NCBI RefSeq assembly: GCF_000186345.1
Contig: NC_014962.1
Span: 3,376,450-3,440,449, forward strand
DNA from: Isosphaera pallida ATCC 43644
GTDB lineage: Bacteria > Planctomycetota > Planctomycetia > Isosphaerales > Isosphaeraceae
Length of the DNA stretch: 64,000 bases
Reading direction: 5' to 3'
Below are positions 51,098 through 60,607 of this stretch, one piece after another (within the stretch, counting starts at the first letter, position 1; each line of letters opens with the position of its first letter). The position numbers and the translations under genes are program-made. The notes beneath the pieces were generated by a model. That model worked only from the letters and a program-made list of their open reading frames with translations. It was not told where the DNA came from and did not search any database.

Positions 51098-53836
51098 ATG
51101 AGTCGCCATCCTGCCGGGTTCCTAGCCAACGCGACCGGCACCCCTCCATCCCCGCGACGACCCTCCGCGCTGGGGTGGGCGACCTGGTGTCTGACCGCGG
51201 TGGCCACCTTCGGAGCCGAAGCGGCCATCGCCGAGCCAGACGCGCCGTCTTGGCTGACTCCAACCAAGGTGACGACTGCACTCGTTGCGATGACCATCCC
51301 GTTTCTGTGGATCACGCGGCGGGTTGGATCTGACATCGACTGGGAACTGGTCCACAACCAAAAGCCCTGGCAAACCCGGTTCACCCGTTCCCCTCAGACC
51401 AACTCGTCATCGGGTTCGGGAGTGGGCGGGACCGCGGCCGCGTGGTTTGTGGCGCTCGCGGTTCTGCCCCTGCTTGGCGACTTGCTCGCGGCCCGGATTC
51501 AGAGTCGGGGCATCATGCTGGAAATAGGGGCGATTGCCGCTCTACGCAACCTGGGACTGGCATTGACCGGGCTGGCAGCCTGGTCGCTTTGTCGGGATGC
51601 CGCGGCCTTGGTGAGTTTGTTCCTAGCGCTGGTGGCGGCCTCGCTGGGCGAGGGAGCGTGGATTCCTCCGTTCCTAGGAGCTTACGCGGCGATTGGTTCG
51701 ATCTGGTTGACGCTGGCCTACTGGCGGCAGTTGCGGTTGGCTTCGCACGCCATGAAACTCAAGGGACGAGGCGGCGCTGGACGCGAAGGCGGACGGCGTC
51801 CACCGGTCTCCTCGCTGGTGGCCGTCGGGGCGATGCTGCTGGCCCTCGCCGTGGGCCTGGCAATGGGACCACGCGGGCCGGCAGGCGTCTTGTTCGAGTT
51901 GGTGGCCAGTTCAGGGGGCACCGGCGCGATGGACGAGGACGCCCGCTCCGGCGTCAACGACGGTCCCAACGAGGTCGAAGGTACCGAGTCGGCCCAATCC
52001 ACCGGCTTCACCCAAAGCGAAGTCTATCTCGAATCCAAACAGGACAGTCTCTATGACGTGTTCAACGAACTTTATGGAAAGCCATACGTCCCTAAACATC
52101 GTGAAATGATGATGTCGTTGGATTCGGACAAGGTTCGTGAGACCGACTCCGAGCCTCGGGAAAATCTCAAAGGGGGCCGCGAGTTTCCGCTGACCCGACG
52201 CAAGCCGACGCGAAGTCGCTTGACCGACCGTCCCGCTGAGGCGCTGTTCCACCTGGTTGGTCCCATTCCTGCCCATGTGCGTCAAACCGCCTACGACCGC
52301 TTCGACGGCCTGACCTGGAGTCGTTCGTTCGACCAGACCTCTCCTTCGCCGATTTATCAGGTTGAGGGGGGACCGTGGTTCGAGACCGTCGTGGAGAATC
52401 AACCATTTCTGGCTGGAACGGTCAAGCATGAGTTCAAGATTGGCAACCTCAAGAGCCGGGTGGTGCCCTCCCCTGGGCCGCTGGTGGCGTTTCGGGTGGG
52501 CAGTCTGAATCGGTCCGACTTCTTCGAGGGGGACCTGCAGGGGTTGGTCGGAATGGTCCGCACAATTCCTCCGGGAACCGTGGTGGAAACGGTGAGCTAC
52601 ACCTTCGACCCCCGGGAATTGCGCCGCTTTGCTGTGCCCCTGCCCTCCCACCCGGTGTTGCGTCGCCACCTTGAACTGCCGGGGCGTCCCTTCGAGACGA
52701 TCCTCGACCCGGCGGCCTCCACGAAAGGTCGATCCACAACGGTGTTAGCGACGACGTCGCAGGAGCAGGGGGCGGCGTTGGAATCGCCCGGACTCGATCC
52801 TCGGATCGCCGCATTGGCCCGCGAGTGGACCCGGGGGACACCCCGAGGCTGGATTCAGGTGGAACGGATCGTAGAGGGTTTGCAATCCCATTGCCGTTTG
52901 GATTGGGAGGCGACCCTGCCCGACGATTGCAACGACGCCGTGTCGCACTTTCTCTTCGAATCCCGCGCCGGTCCCGACAGTTGGTTTGCTTCGGCGGCGG
53001 CGGTGATGCTCAGGCAGTTGAACTATCCCGCGCGGGTGGTGGGGGGCTATTACGCTGACCCGGCCCATTACGACCTCCGGGAGCGCCGGGTCTCAGTCAC
53101 CGAGTTGGACGCCCATGTATGGGTTGAAGTGCTGGTGGGGCAGCGAACCTGGGTGACCGTCGAGCCGACTCCCGGTTACCAAATCGCGCCGCCTCGGCTA
53201 GACCTTTGGAGGATGGCGCGGGATGGCTTCTTCGCGGCGTTGGCCTTGGCCAATCGTCATCGTCTGGAGCTGGGTTTGGGATTGATCCTGGCAGCGTTGT
53301 TGGCGGCGAGTCGGGCGATGTGGCTGGATGGCGTGCGTATCCTGATTTGGCGCGCGCGTCTCATCGAGGCGATCCGACGGCGTGATGGGCGTCGGGCGGT
53401 TTGGGCCACGGTGCGATTGATTGACGGACGGTTGAAGGCCGCCGGTTTGGAACGTCCCGTCGGCGTGACCCCCTCGCGTTGGTTCGCTGGGGTGGTGGCC
53501 GCCAACCCCGAATTGCTCGCCGACCTGGACCCGGTCCAGCGGGCGCGTCTGGAACGGTTGCCGTCGTTGATTCGCTCAGCTCTCTTCGACCCACGAGCCG
53601 ATTGCTTGGGACGAACCGCCGCGGAGATCGAGGCGATCGTGGCGGTTTGCGAGGCGGCACAGCACGTCTTCGCACGCTCAGCCCTCAACGATCTGGAGGC
53701 AATCCCCCGCCGCCTGCGGCCGCGCTGGTCGAGTTCGGGAGGGAATGCGTCTCGTCGGCAGATTCTCCGCGTCTTCTCGGCTCCACCGCTGTTTTCAAGA
53801 GGCCCAAGTGGCCCCAATGTCGTTCGAACCGCGTAG
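51098..53836 (+). CDS. TgpA-like membrane transglutaminase-fold protein lacking the catalytic Cys
   Basis: A 912-residue protein with an N-terminal membrane block (about 20-260), an exported transglutaminase-like domain (about 540-700), a further membrane helix (LELGLGLILAALLAASRAMW) and a cytosolic C-terminal helical domain (DUF4129-like). The family motif RxGxCxxFASA reads RAGPDSWFASA: the nucleophile cysteine position is Asp627. The histidine is kept (His673 in DAHVWVEV), and the acidic residue is Glu689 (VEPTPG), so cysteine-protease-type chemistry is not possible. ATG 51098 (GAGG upstream) is preferred over a TTG 12 codons earlier. It sits between DUF58 and MoxR genes. Confidence 0.88.
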   Translation: MSRHPAGFLANATGTPPSPRRPSALGWATWCLTAVATFGAEAAIAEPDAPSWLTPTKVTTALVAMTIPFLWITRRVGSDIDWELVHNQKPWQTRFTRSPQTNSSSGSGVGGTAAAWFVALAVLPLLGDLLAARIQSRGIMLEIGAIAALRNLGLALTGLAAWSLCRDAAALVSLFLALVAASLGEGAWIPPFLGAYAAIGSIWLTLAYWRQLRLASHAMKLKGRGGAGREGGRRPPVSSLVAVGAMLLALAVGLAMGPRGPAGVLFELVASSGGTGAMDEDARSGVNDGPNEVEGTESAQSTGFTQSEVYLESKQDSLYDVFNELYGKPYVPKHREMMMSLDSDKVRETDSEPRENLKGGREFPLTRRKPTRSRLTDRPAEALFHLVGPIPAHVRQTAYDRFDGLTWSRSFDQTSPSPIYQVEGGPWFETVVENQPFLAGTVKHEFKIGNLKSRVVPSPGPLVAFRVGSLNRSDFFEGDLQGLVGMVRTIPPGTVVETVSYTFDPRELRRFAVPLPSHPVLRRHLELPGRPFETILDPAASTKGRSTTVLATTSQEQGAALESPGLDPRIAALAREWTRGTPRGWIQVERIVEGLQSHCRLDWEATLPDDCNDAVSHFLFESRAGPDSWFASAAAVMLRQLNYPARVVGGYYADPAHYDLRERRVSVTELDAHVWVEVLVGQRTWVTVEPTPGYQIAPPRLDLWRMARDGFFAALALANRHRLELGLGLILAALLAASRAMWLDGVRILIWRARLIEAIRRRDGRRAVWATVRLIDGRLKAAGLERPVGVTPSRWFAGVVAANPELLADLDPVQRARLERLPSLIRSALFDPRADCLGRTAAEIEAIVAVCEAAQHVFARSALNDLEAIPRRLRPRWSSSGGNASRRQILRVFSAPPLFSRGPSGPNVVRTA

Positions 53837-53925
53837 CCATTCCATCGGCCTTCCCGCGCCGGCGCGGCTGGTCTGTTCTGGCTGGCCGCGTGGTCACCTG
53901 ATCCCGTTGCGACGAGTTGCCACCC

Positions 53926-54957
53926 GTGACGCCCCCGACCGATTCCTCCACCGCTTCTCCGGTCTCGTCCCACGCCGTCGAGCCGTCTGCCGCCGAGGCA
54001 CGCCGTCACCCTCACCCCGAGTTGGCTCGGCTGCGCGACATGCTCAACCAAGCGCTACGGGGCAAAGCGGAGGTGGTCGAGCAGACGATCACCTGTCTGT
54101 TAGCCCGTGGTCATTTGTTGTTGGAGGATCTGCCGGGTCTGGGCAAGACGACCTTGGCCAAAGCCCTCGCGCGGGGCATTGGCGGCAAGTTCGCCCGGGT
54201 GCAATGCACCCCCGACCTGCTCCCCGGCGACATCACGGGCTTTCGGATGTACAACCAAAAAACCCAGGAGTTCGAGTTCCTCCCCGGCCCGGTCTTTGCA
54301 GACGTGTTGCTGGCCGACGAAATCAATCGAGCCACCCCACGCACCCAAAGCGCGCTACTGGAGGCGATGGCGGAACACCAAACGACCATCGACAATGTCA
54401 GGCATCGGTTGTCGGACACCTTCTTTGTGATCGCCACCCAAAACCCAATCGAACAGCACGGCACCTATCCGCTTCCCGAAGCGCAGCTGGATCGGTTCGC
54501 CATGAAGCTGAGCATCGGCGCGCCGGGTCGGGAGTCGGAGTTGGAACTGCTGGCCGCGGGGATCGGCTCGTTGGGACCTTCAGCGACCTTTCGAGACGAG
54601 GACCCCCCCGTGTTGTCACCCGGCGACCTTGCCCGCTTGCAGCGTCAGGTGGCCGAGGTGGCGGTGGCCCGCCCGGTGCGGGAATATCTGGTCGATCTGG
54701 CCGCGGCGGTGCGCGCTCACCGCTTGGCCACGCTGGGCCTGTCGCCCCGCGGGGTGCTGATCTGGCAACGTCTGGCCCAGGCGCGGGCCTTTCTCGAAGA
54801 GCGTGACTTCGTCACCCCCGACGATATTCAGGATGTGGCGGTTCCAACCTTGGCCGTTCGCCTCAACCTGGACCTGGAAACGACCGATCGTCTCGCCGGC
54901 GAGATCTTTGAAATGGTCGCGGTGCCGCGCGACATCACGAACGTCGTCGAAGCCTAA
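53926..54957 (+). CDS. MoxR-family AAA+ ATPase
   Basis: A 343-residue AAA+ ATPase, thought to work as a chaperone for vWA-type partners. Walker A is LPGLGKTTLAKALARG (about residue 67), Walker B VLLADEINRATPRTQSALLE, and sensor 1 FVIATQNPIEQHGTYPLPEA; the second region ends with the arginine-rich LDRF and a lid domain (LSPRGVLIWQRLAQARAFL). The start could be TTG 53917 or GTG 53926; both begin a low-complexity 35-residue front, so the exact start is uncertain. MoxR usually precedes DUF58 in such operons; here it is last, 90 bp after the TgpA-like gene. Confidence 0.95.
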   Translation: MTPPTDSSTASPVSSHAVEPSAAEARRHPHPELARLRDMLNQALRGKAEVVEQTITCLLARGHLLLEDLPGLGKTTLAKALARGIGGKFARVQCTPDLLPGDITGFRMYNQKTQEFEFLPGPVFADVLLADEINRATPRTQSALLEAMAEHQTTIDNVRHRLSDTFFVIATQNPIEQHGTYPLPEAQLDRFAMKLSIGAPGRESELELLAAGIGSLGPSATFRDEDPPVLSPGDLARLQRQVAEVAVARPVREYLVDLAAAVRAHRLATLGLSPRGVLIWQRLAQARAFLEERDFVTPDDIQDVAVPTLAVRLNLDLETTDRLAGEIFEMVAVPRDITNVVEA

Positions 54958-55032
54958 GCCGCGTCATCGTCCTCCAAACCGCGACGACGCACGCAAGACG
55001 ATGGCAACTCAACTCAACTCAACTCAGGTTGA

Positions 55033-55075
55033 ACCGAACCGATCTAAATGGGATCGGTCGGCATATTTCGATTTT
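55033..55075 (+). terminator. Hairpin and T-rich tail after moxR
   Basis: CCGAACCGATC (55033-55043) pairs with GATCGGTCGG (55051-55060) with one bulged base and a seven-base loop. It is followed by CATATTTCGATTTTTGCC, with a run of five T. The position, about 75 bases after the moxR stop, suits an intrinsic terminator of the DUF58-TgpA-MoxR operon. Just upstream are four tandem AACTC pentamers (55006-55025). Confidence 0.55.
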
Positions 55076-55097
55076 TGCCTTGAATTTTTCTGGAATC

Positions 55098-55126
55098 GGG
55101 ACAATCGCGCCGGTTCGTGCTACAAT
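55098..55126 (+). promoter_or_regulatory. Candidate extended -10 promoter facing into the response regulator
   Basis: GGGACA (55098-55103), a 17-base spacer and TACAAT (55121-55126) preceded by TGC form an extended -10 pattern. Transcription would run rightward, antisense to the minus-strand response-regulator gene whose stop is at 55154. A 43-codon frame at 55142-55273 follows, but it has no proper ribosome-binding spacing. Low certainty. Confidence 0.35.
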
Positions 55127-55153
55127 CCAATCAAACGAGGGATGGCCGAACGA

Positions 55154-55873
55154 TCAGCGCAGTTGGGCCAATTCGGACTGAGCCAACGAGCGAAGCGACT
55201 GGAGGTGAAAGTGAGCCTTGTCCCATTGGCCGTGTCCCACCACGCGACCCAAGATGGCCGCTTCGCGGGCTAGATCCTCCATGCCGAAGGTTTCGGCGAG
55301 ACCGGCGACCTGGCGACTCATCGCGCGAACCGGTTCGGCGACGTGGCGGGCGAAGGCGTCGGCGATGATGTTGGAGGAGTCGGGCAGATCGACCAGATAG
55401 GTGAGCAACGTGCGGCGATGGGCCAAGGTTTCTGTAGAGGAGGGTTCCAGCATTTCGGGTGGCCAGGTCGTGGACGGCAACAGCTTAGACACCACGGCGC
55501 GAAGTTGGTCGCCGGCGATTGGTTTAAGGATCACCGCCGCGAATCCATCCGTGGTCGCGTCCCTGATTCCGGTTTCGGTGACGAGAAGATCGCCGAAGGC
55601 GGTCACGGCCACGATGGGTTTGGTGAATCCTTGGCGGCGAAGTTGATCGGCAGCTTCCGTACCATTGAGGCCCGGCATGACCAGGTCCATCAGAACCAGA
55701 TCAAACGGCTTTTCCAACGCAGTGCGGACGGCGGACAGGCCGTCAGCCACAAATTCGGCCTCAACCCAAAGACCATTGAGGTGATGACGATAAATCGGCC
55801 AAAGATCGGGTAGGTCGTCGGCGATCAACACCCGGCGTTTGCCAGGAAGAACCGCGGTGTCAAGATCGGTCAT
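55154..55873 (-). CDS. Response regulator with degenerate HPt-like output domain
   Basis: A 239-residue signalling protein. The receiver domain (about 12-130) is complete: acidic pair Asp19-Asp20, phospho-acceptor Asp63 (LMDLVMPG), Thr91 region and Lys117 (ILKP). The C-terminal 85 residues form a helical bundle in which SRQVAGLAETFG lines up with the histidine phosphotransfer motif 'aHtLKGsartfG'. The phosphorylated His position is Arg187 and the Lys position is Ala190, so it should not carry phosphate; it may act as a docking module. ATG 55873 is chosen (another ATG is nine codons upstream). It is a lone gene convergent with the MoxR operon; no kinase is adjacent. Confidence 0.85.
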   Translation of the reverse strand: MTDLDTAVLPGKRRVLIADDLPDLWPIYRHHLNGLWVEAEFVADGLSAVRTALEKPFDLVLMDLVMPGLNGTEAADQLRRQGFTKPIVAVTAFGDLLVTETGIRDATTDGFAAVILKPIAGDQLRAVVSKLLPSTTWPPEMLEPSSTETLAHRRTLLTYLVDLPDSSNIIADAFARHVAEPVRAMSRQVAGLAETFGMEDLAREAAILGRVVGHGQWDKAHFHLQSLRSLAQSELAQLR

Positions 55874-56281
55874 GGCGGAGGGGAATCTCCCGAAGCCCAT
55901 CCAAATTCAGGGACTGGTTGGGAAGTGTTAGTTCGGGTTAACCCTCAAAATTAAGCGGGACAACCGCCGACGACAAGACCCGGAGGGTCGTTGGTGGCGC
56001 TTCAATTGCCCGGAGTGAGAACAACGCGCGTCTTGACATTGCCCGGCACGAGGGTCATTGTAAAATAGTGTCCAGAGGTTCCAGCCGCATCCGCTATTGC
56101 CGTCCCCACCCAGCCAGTTGCGGATTCGGGTGAGATCCTCTTGAGAAACGCTCAACCCTTGGTTGTGTTCCTTGTCCCGCCTCTCTTAGCTTGCTTAATG
56201 TTTCGCGGGAATGAAGCACGGGCGTGTGGTTGGGGATGTTTTGATCCGACTTTGGTTCTTCTTTGCACCGAGCGTGATCCC
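55874..56281. other. Divergent promoter region between the response regulator and a secreted protein
   Basis: About 410 bases. TTGACA at 56033-56038 is a perfect -35 box, but TAAAAT lies 22 bases away (56061-56066) and the hexamer at 17 bases is CATTGT, so the promoter is uncertain. An open frame upstream of the next gene (from 56141) is an in-frame extension with no start signal. Confidence 0.35.
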
Positions 56282-57907
56282 ATGACGAATCCGTCGTTCC
56301 GTTTGACCGGCAGGATCGCCGGATCGCCGTCGTTGCGTTGGCTCGCGGCCTTCGCGGTCACCACTGCGCTGGTTCTCGGGTGGACCGTGATCCCCGCGGG
56401 CGGACCTCGGGTCGCCCAGTCTCAACCACCTGCCGGTCGGGACGACCCTGCCAAGAAGCAGACCCCCGCCCCCGCCAAGAACGAGGCCGAGCCACCCGAC
56501 ATTGATGAGGAAGAGGATCAGGACGCCCCGGTGGTGCCGAGTTCCGACGAAATCGTCTACGATCCCGCCGCCCGGAAACTGCTCGACAACAACTTTCCCG
56601 AATTGCCTGATCCGGGCGCTCCCTCGCCTGCCGAGGAGGAGCGTCTGCGGCGTGCCGCCGAAGTTGCCGGTGGTCGGATCGAAGGGGCCTTGGTTGACAA
56701 ATATGTCAAACACTACGCCTCCGAGTTGACCAAGCGGGAGATCCTCAAAACCTGGTTGGAAGGTCGGACGCAAATTGATCCCGAAGGCAAGCTGAGCGCC
56801 TCGCAAGCCCGGGCGGCTCAGGAGGTTGAAGACCGCAAGTACCGCATGATCGAGACCGCGGCCGCCAAGCTGCTCGAACCGGCCCGTTTGGCCGCGGCCG
56901 CCAAGAACTCCACCTTCGCCAACGCCTACGTGACCAAATTGGTCGAGGTTCTCACCCCCCTGCTCCAAGGCAACCTGTTCACCCGGGTTCAAGCAGCTCA
57001 AGTCCTGGCCCGTTGCGAGAACTCGCGGGCGGTGCCGGCGTTGGTGGCTATTTTGAACGACCCCACCCAGCCCTACGCCGTCAAGGACGTGGCAATGGCC
57101 GGAATCGTGGTCATGTCCAACGAGGGCCGGGATGAACAACCTTTGCGAGGTGAGGCGGTCAATCTGGCCACCGGTTTGACCAACTTTCTTGAAGCTAACC
57201 CCCCGCCGCCTTGGCCATTCCAAACCCGCGCTCTTCAAGCGATCGGTTCGCTGCGGCTGAGTTATCTCGATATCCGATCAAACAAAGCCGAAGTCGCTGC
57301 CGCCGCTCTGGCAGTGCTCGCCGATCCTAACGCCCGCTCCATCGCCCGCGCCTGGGCCGCCTGGGCGCTGGGGATGATGCGGATTCCTGACGAACTGGCC
57401 GATTACAATTTTACCCTGCCCGCCTATTGGACCGGACGGCTCGCGGTGGAGATTGGCAACGAAGCGGTTCGGATTAGTCGGATTCGGGTCGCCATCGAAG
57501 AGGAGAAAACGGCTGAATCCGGCAGCGCTTCCACAAGTGGGAAGACCGTCAAGGAGAAGGCCGATTTTCCGGTCTCCCGAGTGCGTGGTCAGGCGGGGTT
57601 GCTCATTTATCCCATCACCAAGGCGTTCATCGGCGATACCGCCGCGCTCGAGTCAGGATTCACCCGGGGTTCCACCACCCATCCCGGCATTTCCAAGCAC
57701 CGGGTCGCCATTGCCGCCATCGCCGACAAAGTCAAAGCGGTCGCCCGCGCGTCGCTGGAATTGTCCAACTCCGCCGGTGGTTTGATTCCTCAATCCCGCG
57801 CCAAGCTGGAACAAGCGGTGGCCGATCTAGCGGCCCATCTTGACAAGAATCCGCCTCCCTCCTGGAAGCTCACCCCGAGCACCCGTGAGTTCAAACCCGC
57901 TCCATAA
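56282..57907 (+). CDS. Secreted HEAT-like helical repeat protein
   Basis: A 541-residue exported protein. The N-terminus has a signal peptide or anchor (LRWLAAFAVTTALVLGWTVI, about residues 17-36), then a Pro/Glu/Asp-rich linker (DIDEEEDQDAP). The rest is helical, with HEAT-like repeats such as TRVQAAQVLARCENSRAVPA and ARAWAAWALGMMRIPDELA, a pattern used for protein-protein contact. The ATG at 56282 is chosen because the signal peptide follows at once; the frame is open 47 codons further. A weak Shine-Dalgarno is present. No enzyme motif is seen. Function unknown. Confidence 0.8.
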   Translation: MTNPSFRLTGRIAGSPSLRWLAAFAVTTALVLGWTVIPAGGPRVAQSQPPAGRDDPAKKQTPAPAKNEAEPPDIDEEEDQDAPVVPSSDEIVYDPAARKLLDNNFPELPDPGAPSPAEEERLRRAAEVAGGRIEGALVDKYVKHYASELTKREILKTWLEGRTQIDPEGKLSASQARAAQEVEDRKYRMIETAAAKLLEPARLAAAAKNSTFANAYVTKLVEVLTPLLQGNLFTRVQAAQVLARCENSRAVPALVAILNDPTQPYAVKDVAMAGIVVMSNEGRDEQPLRGEAVNLATGLTNFLEANPPPPWPFQTRALQAIGSLRLSYLDIRSNKAEVAAAALAVLADPNARSIARAWAAWALGMMRIPDELADYNFTLPAYWTGRLAVEIGNEAVRISRIRVAIEEEKTAESGSASTSGKTVKEKADFPVSRVRGQAGLLIYPITKAFIGDTAALESGFTRGSTTHPGISKHRVAIAAIADKVKAVARASLELSNSAGGLIPQSRAKLEQAVADLAAHLDKNPPPSWKLTPSTREFKPAP

Positions 57908-58160
57908 ACAACGAGGGACGAGTCTCAGAGAACCGGCGCGGTTGGCCAATTTGTGACCACCCGCGGTTGGTCCCGCCGCCCGCCGACGAGAGGAATGGCG
58001 TATTCCAGTCCAGGACGAACGCGAACGATTTGCTCGTTGGCGTGGTGGATTCAAGGCGTGTCCGACGCTTCCATCCTCTGATGGATTCCCCATGTTCCTC
58101 CCACCGGACAGATTCTGCATCCCTTCAAACCCATCTCCCACCTTGGAGGGGGCCGCGATC

Positions 58161-58655
58161 GTGCCTCATCCCTCCCCGTTGCGGTTGCCCGTGCTTCCGA
58201 TCTGGGCAAGCGTCGCGGCACCTCCATCAGCGAACCGGCGTTGGACCTGGAGCGGTCTTGCGCGATGGGTGAGCGTCGGGGTGGCGATGTTGAGCTTAGG
58301 TTGCTCGGAGGAATGGGCGGAGGAGCGTCCGCCTACCACTTGGTTGGAAGGCCGCGCCTTGGTCGCGGGGGTTCCGCTAACGCGGGGCTGGGTCGAGTTG
58401 AGTCCGGTTCCCGGCACGGTCGGCACCTTCCGTTCGGGTCGGATCGGGAGCGATGGTCGGTTTCGCGTGGATGGTTTGACCGTGGGGCGACATTCCGCGC
58501 GGATCGTTCATCCCCCCGCCGGGGTGATGATCCCGCCGGTCGCCTATCAGCTTGGCTCGCCGCTGGTGGTGGAGGTGAGGGCGCCGGGACCTAACCGAAT
58601 GGACCTCGACTTCTTTGGGCTGACAGCCCGTCCTTGGGGAGACTCCGAACCATGA
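58161..58655 (+). CDS. Small lipoprotein with a beta-sandwich-like domain
   Basis: A 164-residue lipoprotein. A GTG at 58161 with GGAGGGGG about 10 bases upstream is the likely start; the signal ends in VAMLSLGC, whose cysteine would be lipidated. The mature part (about 115 residues) reads TTWLEGRALVAGVPLTRGWV, then GRIGSDGRFRVDGLTVGRHS, matching the transthyretin/carboxypeptidase-regulatory-like domain often seen in planctomycete lipoproteins. An upstream ATG (58092) is possible. Its stop overlaps the recJ start by ATGA, so it is translated with recJ, an unexpected partner. Confidence 0.7.
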   Translation: MPHPSPLRLPVLPIWASVAAPPSANRRWTWSGLARWVSVGVAMLSLGCSEEWAEERPPTTWLEGRALVAGVPLTRGWVELSPVPGTVGTFRSGRIGSDGRFRVDGLTVGRHSARIVHPPAGVMIPPVAYQLGSPLVVEVRAPGPNRMDLDFFGLTARPWGDSEP

Positions 58656-60607
58656 CGGGTTCCAAAATCGCTTCTTCCGGTCTCCACTCCGCCGCCGCTT
58701 CACCTACGGCGGCGATCACGCCTTCGCCGCCGCGACGTCGCGCCCAAACGCCTCCGGTGGTCTGGCGCATCCTCCGCCATGACCGCGACCGGATCCAGGA
58801 GTTGGCGTCAGCCCTCAAAGCACCCATGCTGATTGGACATCTGTTACTTAATCGCGGCATCTGTGACGTTTCGGCCGCCCGTGTTTTCTTCAATGACGAC
58901 CTGCTCAGCCTTCACGACCCCGCCACCTTGCCAGGCGTTCCCGAAGCGGCGGATCGTCTGGTTCATGCGATCCGCAACAACCGTTCGATCGTCATTTACA
59001 GCGACTACGACGCCGACGGGGTTTGCGGCGCGGGGGTCCTTTATCGCATCCTCAAGCAGTGTGGTGCGCGTCGGCTCAGTTACTACATCCCCAGTCGTTT
59101 TGAAGAAGGGTACGGGCTCAACGCCGAGGCTCTGAGAACCTTGGCGAGGCAACGACGTGAAACCCACCGGAACGGCTTAGAAGGCGATCGTTCCAGCCTC
59201 AAGACGTCGCAAACGTCGGAGGCGCATCGGGCCGATCTGGTGGTCACGGTTGATTGCGGGATCACTGCGGTTCGAGAAGCCGAGCTCGCCCGCGAGCTGG
59301 GTTTGGAGTTGATCATCACCGACCACCACCACTTCGTGGGCGATCCGCCCCGCGCCGACGTGGTGGTGCATCCTCGTTTGCCCGGCTCGCGCTACCCATT
59401 CGATTCGCTATGTGGAGCCGGCGTGGCCTATAAACTGGCCTGGGAGGTGGCCCGGCGGTGTTATCCCAATTCGGCCCCCTTGGCGCTTCGCCGCCAACTC
59501 GACGAATGCCTCGCGCTCGTCGCGCTGGCGACCGTCACGGATGTGATGCCGCTTAAAGGCGAGAATCGGATCATCGTCCAGCATGGCCTGGACTTGATGA
59601 ACCAGGACCCTGGACCAGGTCTGGCGGCGTTGGTCGAATTGATTGCCAAACGGCCGATCACCAGTGGCGTCCTAGGATTTCATTTGGGGCCGCGGATCAA
59701 CGTGGCAGGTCGGTTGGAGTCGGCCTACAAGGCGTTGGATCTGTTGATCGGCGACGATCCCGAACGCGCTCGGTCGATCGCCCAGGAACTCGATCAATTC
59801 AACCAACAACGTCAGCAGGTGGAGCGGGAGATGGTGGAACACGCCCGCGCCAAGATCGAACGTCAAGGCGATCCCGCCACGCGGGGCGGTCTGGTGGTGG
59901 TCGATCCCTCTTGGCATGTGGGCGTTGTGGGGATCGTCGCGTCCCGCTTGACCGAGATCTTTCACCGCCCCACCTTGGTAGGGGTCGAACGCGATGGCCT
60001 GATTTCCGGCTCGGGACGGAGCGTCCCCGGCTTTTCGCTCTACGACGCCCTGGCCTCTTGCCGCGACCTGTTTGAAAGCTTTGGCGGTCACTCCGCCGCG
60101 GCTGGCTTCAAACTCCCCGCCAATCGACTCGCCGACCTCATCCAACGCTTCGACGACTATTGTCAAGCCCATCTGACCCCCACCCAGCGCAAGAAACAGA
60201 TTCTCATCGACGCCGAAACGCCTCTCGCTCTCTTGACGCTCAACCTAGTCCGCTGGATCGACCGTCTGGCCCCGTTTGGCCTGGGCAACCGCGAGCCGGT
60301 CCTGCTGGCCCACGATGTCAAGGTGGTGGATTCGCCCAAGGTGGTTGGTTCCCAACAGTCCACCCTCAAATTCAAAGTGTGTCAGGCCGGTTCGCCCGTC
60401 TTCAACGCCATTTGCTTCAAACGCACTGACCATTTTGCCGAAATCCTGAAGCCCGGAACCACCGGTTCCCTGGTCTTTCAAGCTCAACTCAACTCCTACC
60501 GCGGCCAGGATTCCGTCCAGTTGGAGGTTCTGGATTTCCGCCGACCGCAACAGGATCCAGTCGAAATCGTGGTTGAACATAGCCCTCCACAAGGAGACTC
60601 CATGTGA
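58652..60607 (+). CDS. recJ: Single-stranded-DNA exonuclease RecJ
   Basis: A 5'-3' exonuclease acting in recombination and mismatch or base-excision repair. The 651-residue protein has the DHH phosphoesterase core: DYDADG (118-123), the VTVDCGITA strand and the DHHHF motif near residue 225. The DHHA1 domain carries GRSVPGFSLYDAL, then GGHSAAAGF near residue 480. A C-terminal OB-like domain follows. A 40-residue Ser/Ala/Pro-rich front precedes the core. An insert after ALRTLARQRRE (about 165-190) is not typical. The start (ATGA) overlaps the preceding lipoprotein stop. The stop codon region overlaps the next gene (GTGA). Confidence 0.95.
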   Translation: MTGSKIASSGLHSAAASPTAAITPSPPRRRAQTPPVVWRILRHDRDRIQELASALKAPMLIGHLLLNRGICDVSAARVFFNDDLLSLHDPATLPGVPEAADRLVHAIRNNRSIVIYSDYDADGVCGAGVLYRILKQCGARRLSYYIPSRFEEGYGLNAEALRTLARQRRETHRNGLEGDRSSLKTSQTSEAHRADLVVTVDCGITAVREAELARELGLELIITDHHHFVGDPPRADVVVHPRLPGSRYPFDSLCGAGVAYKLAWEVARRCYPNSAPLALRRQLDECLALVALATVTDVMPLKGENRIIVQHGLDLMNQDPGPGLAALVELIAKRPITSGVLGFHLGPRINVAGRLESAYKALDLLIGDDPERARSIAQELDQFNQQRQQVEREMVEHARAKIERQGDPATRGGLVVVDPSWHVGVVGIVASRLTEIFHRPTLVGVERDGLISGSGRSVPGFSLYDALASCRDLFESFGGHSAAAGFKLPANRLADLIQRFDDYCQAHLTPTQRKKQILIDAETPLALLTLNLVRWIDRLAPFGLGNREPVLLAHDVKVVDSPKVVGSQQSTLKFKVCQAGSPVFNAICFKRTDHFAEILKPGTTGSLVFQAQLNSYRGQDSVQLEVLDFRRPQQDPVEIVVEHSPPQGDSM

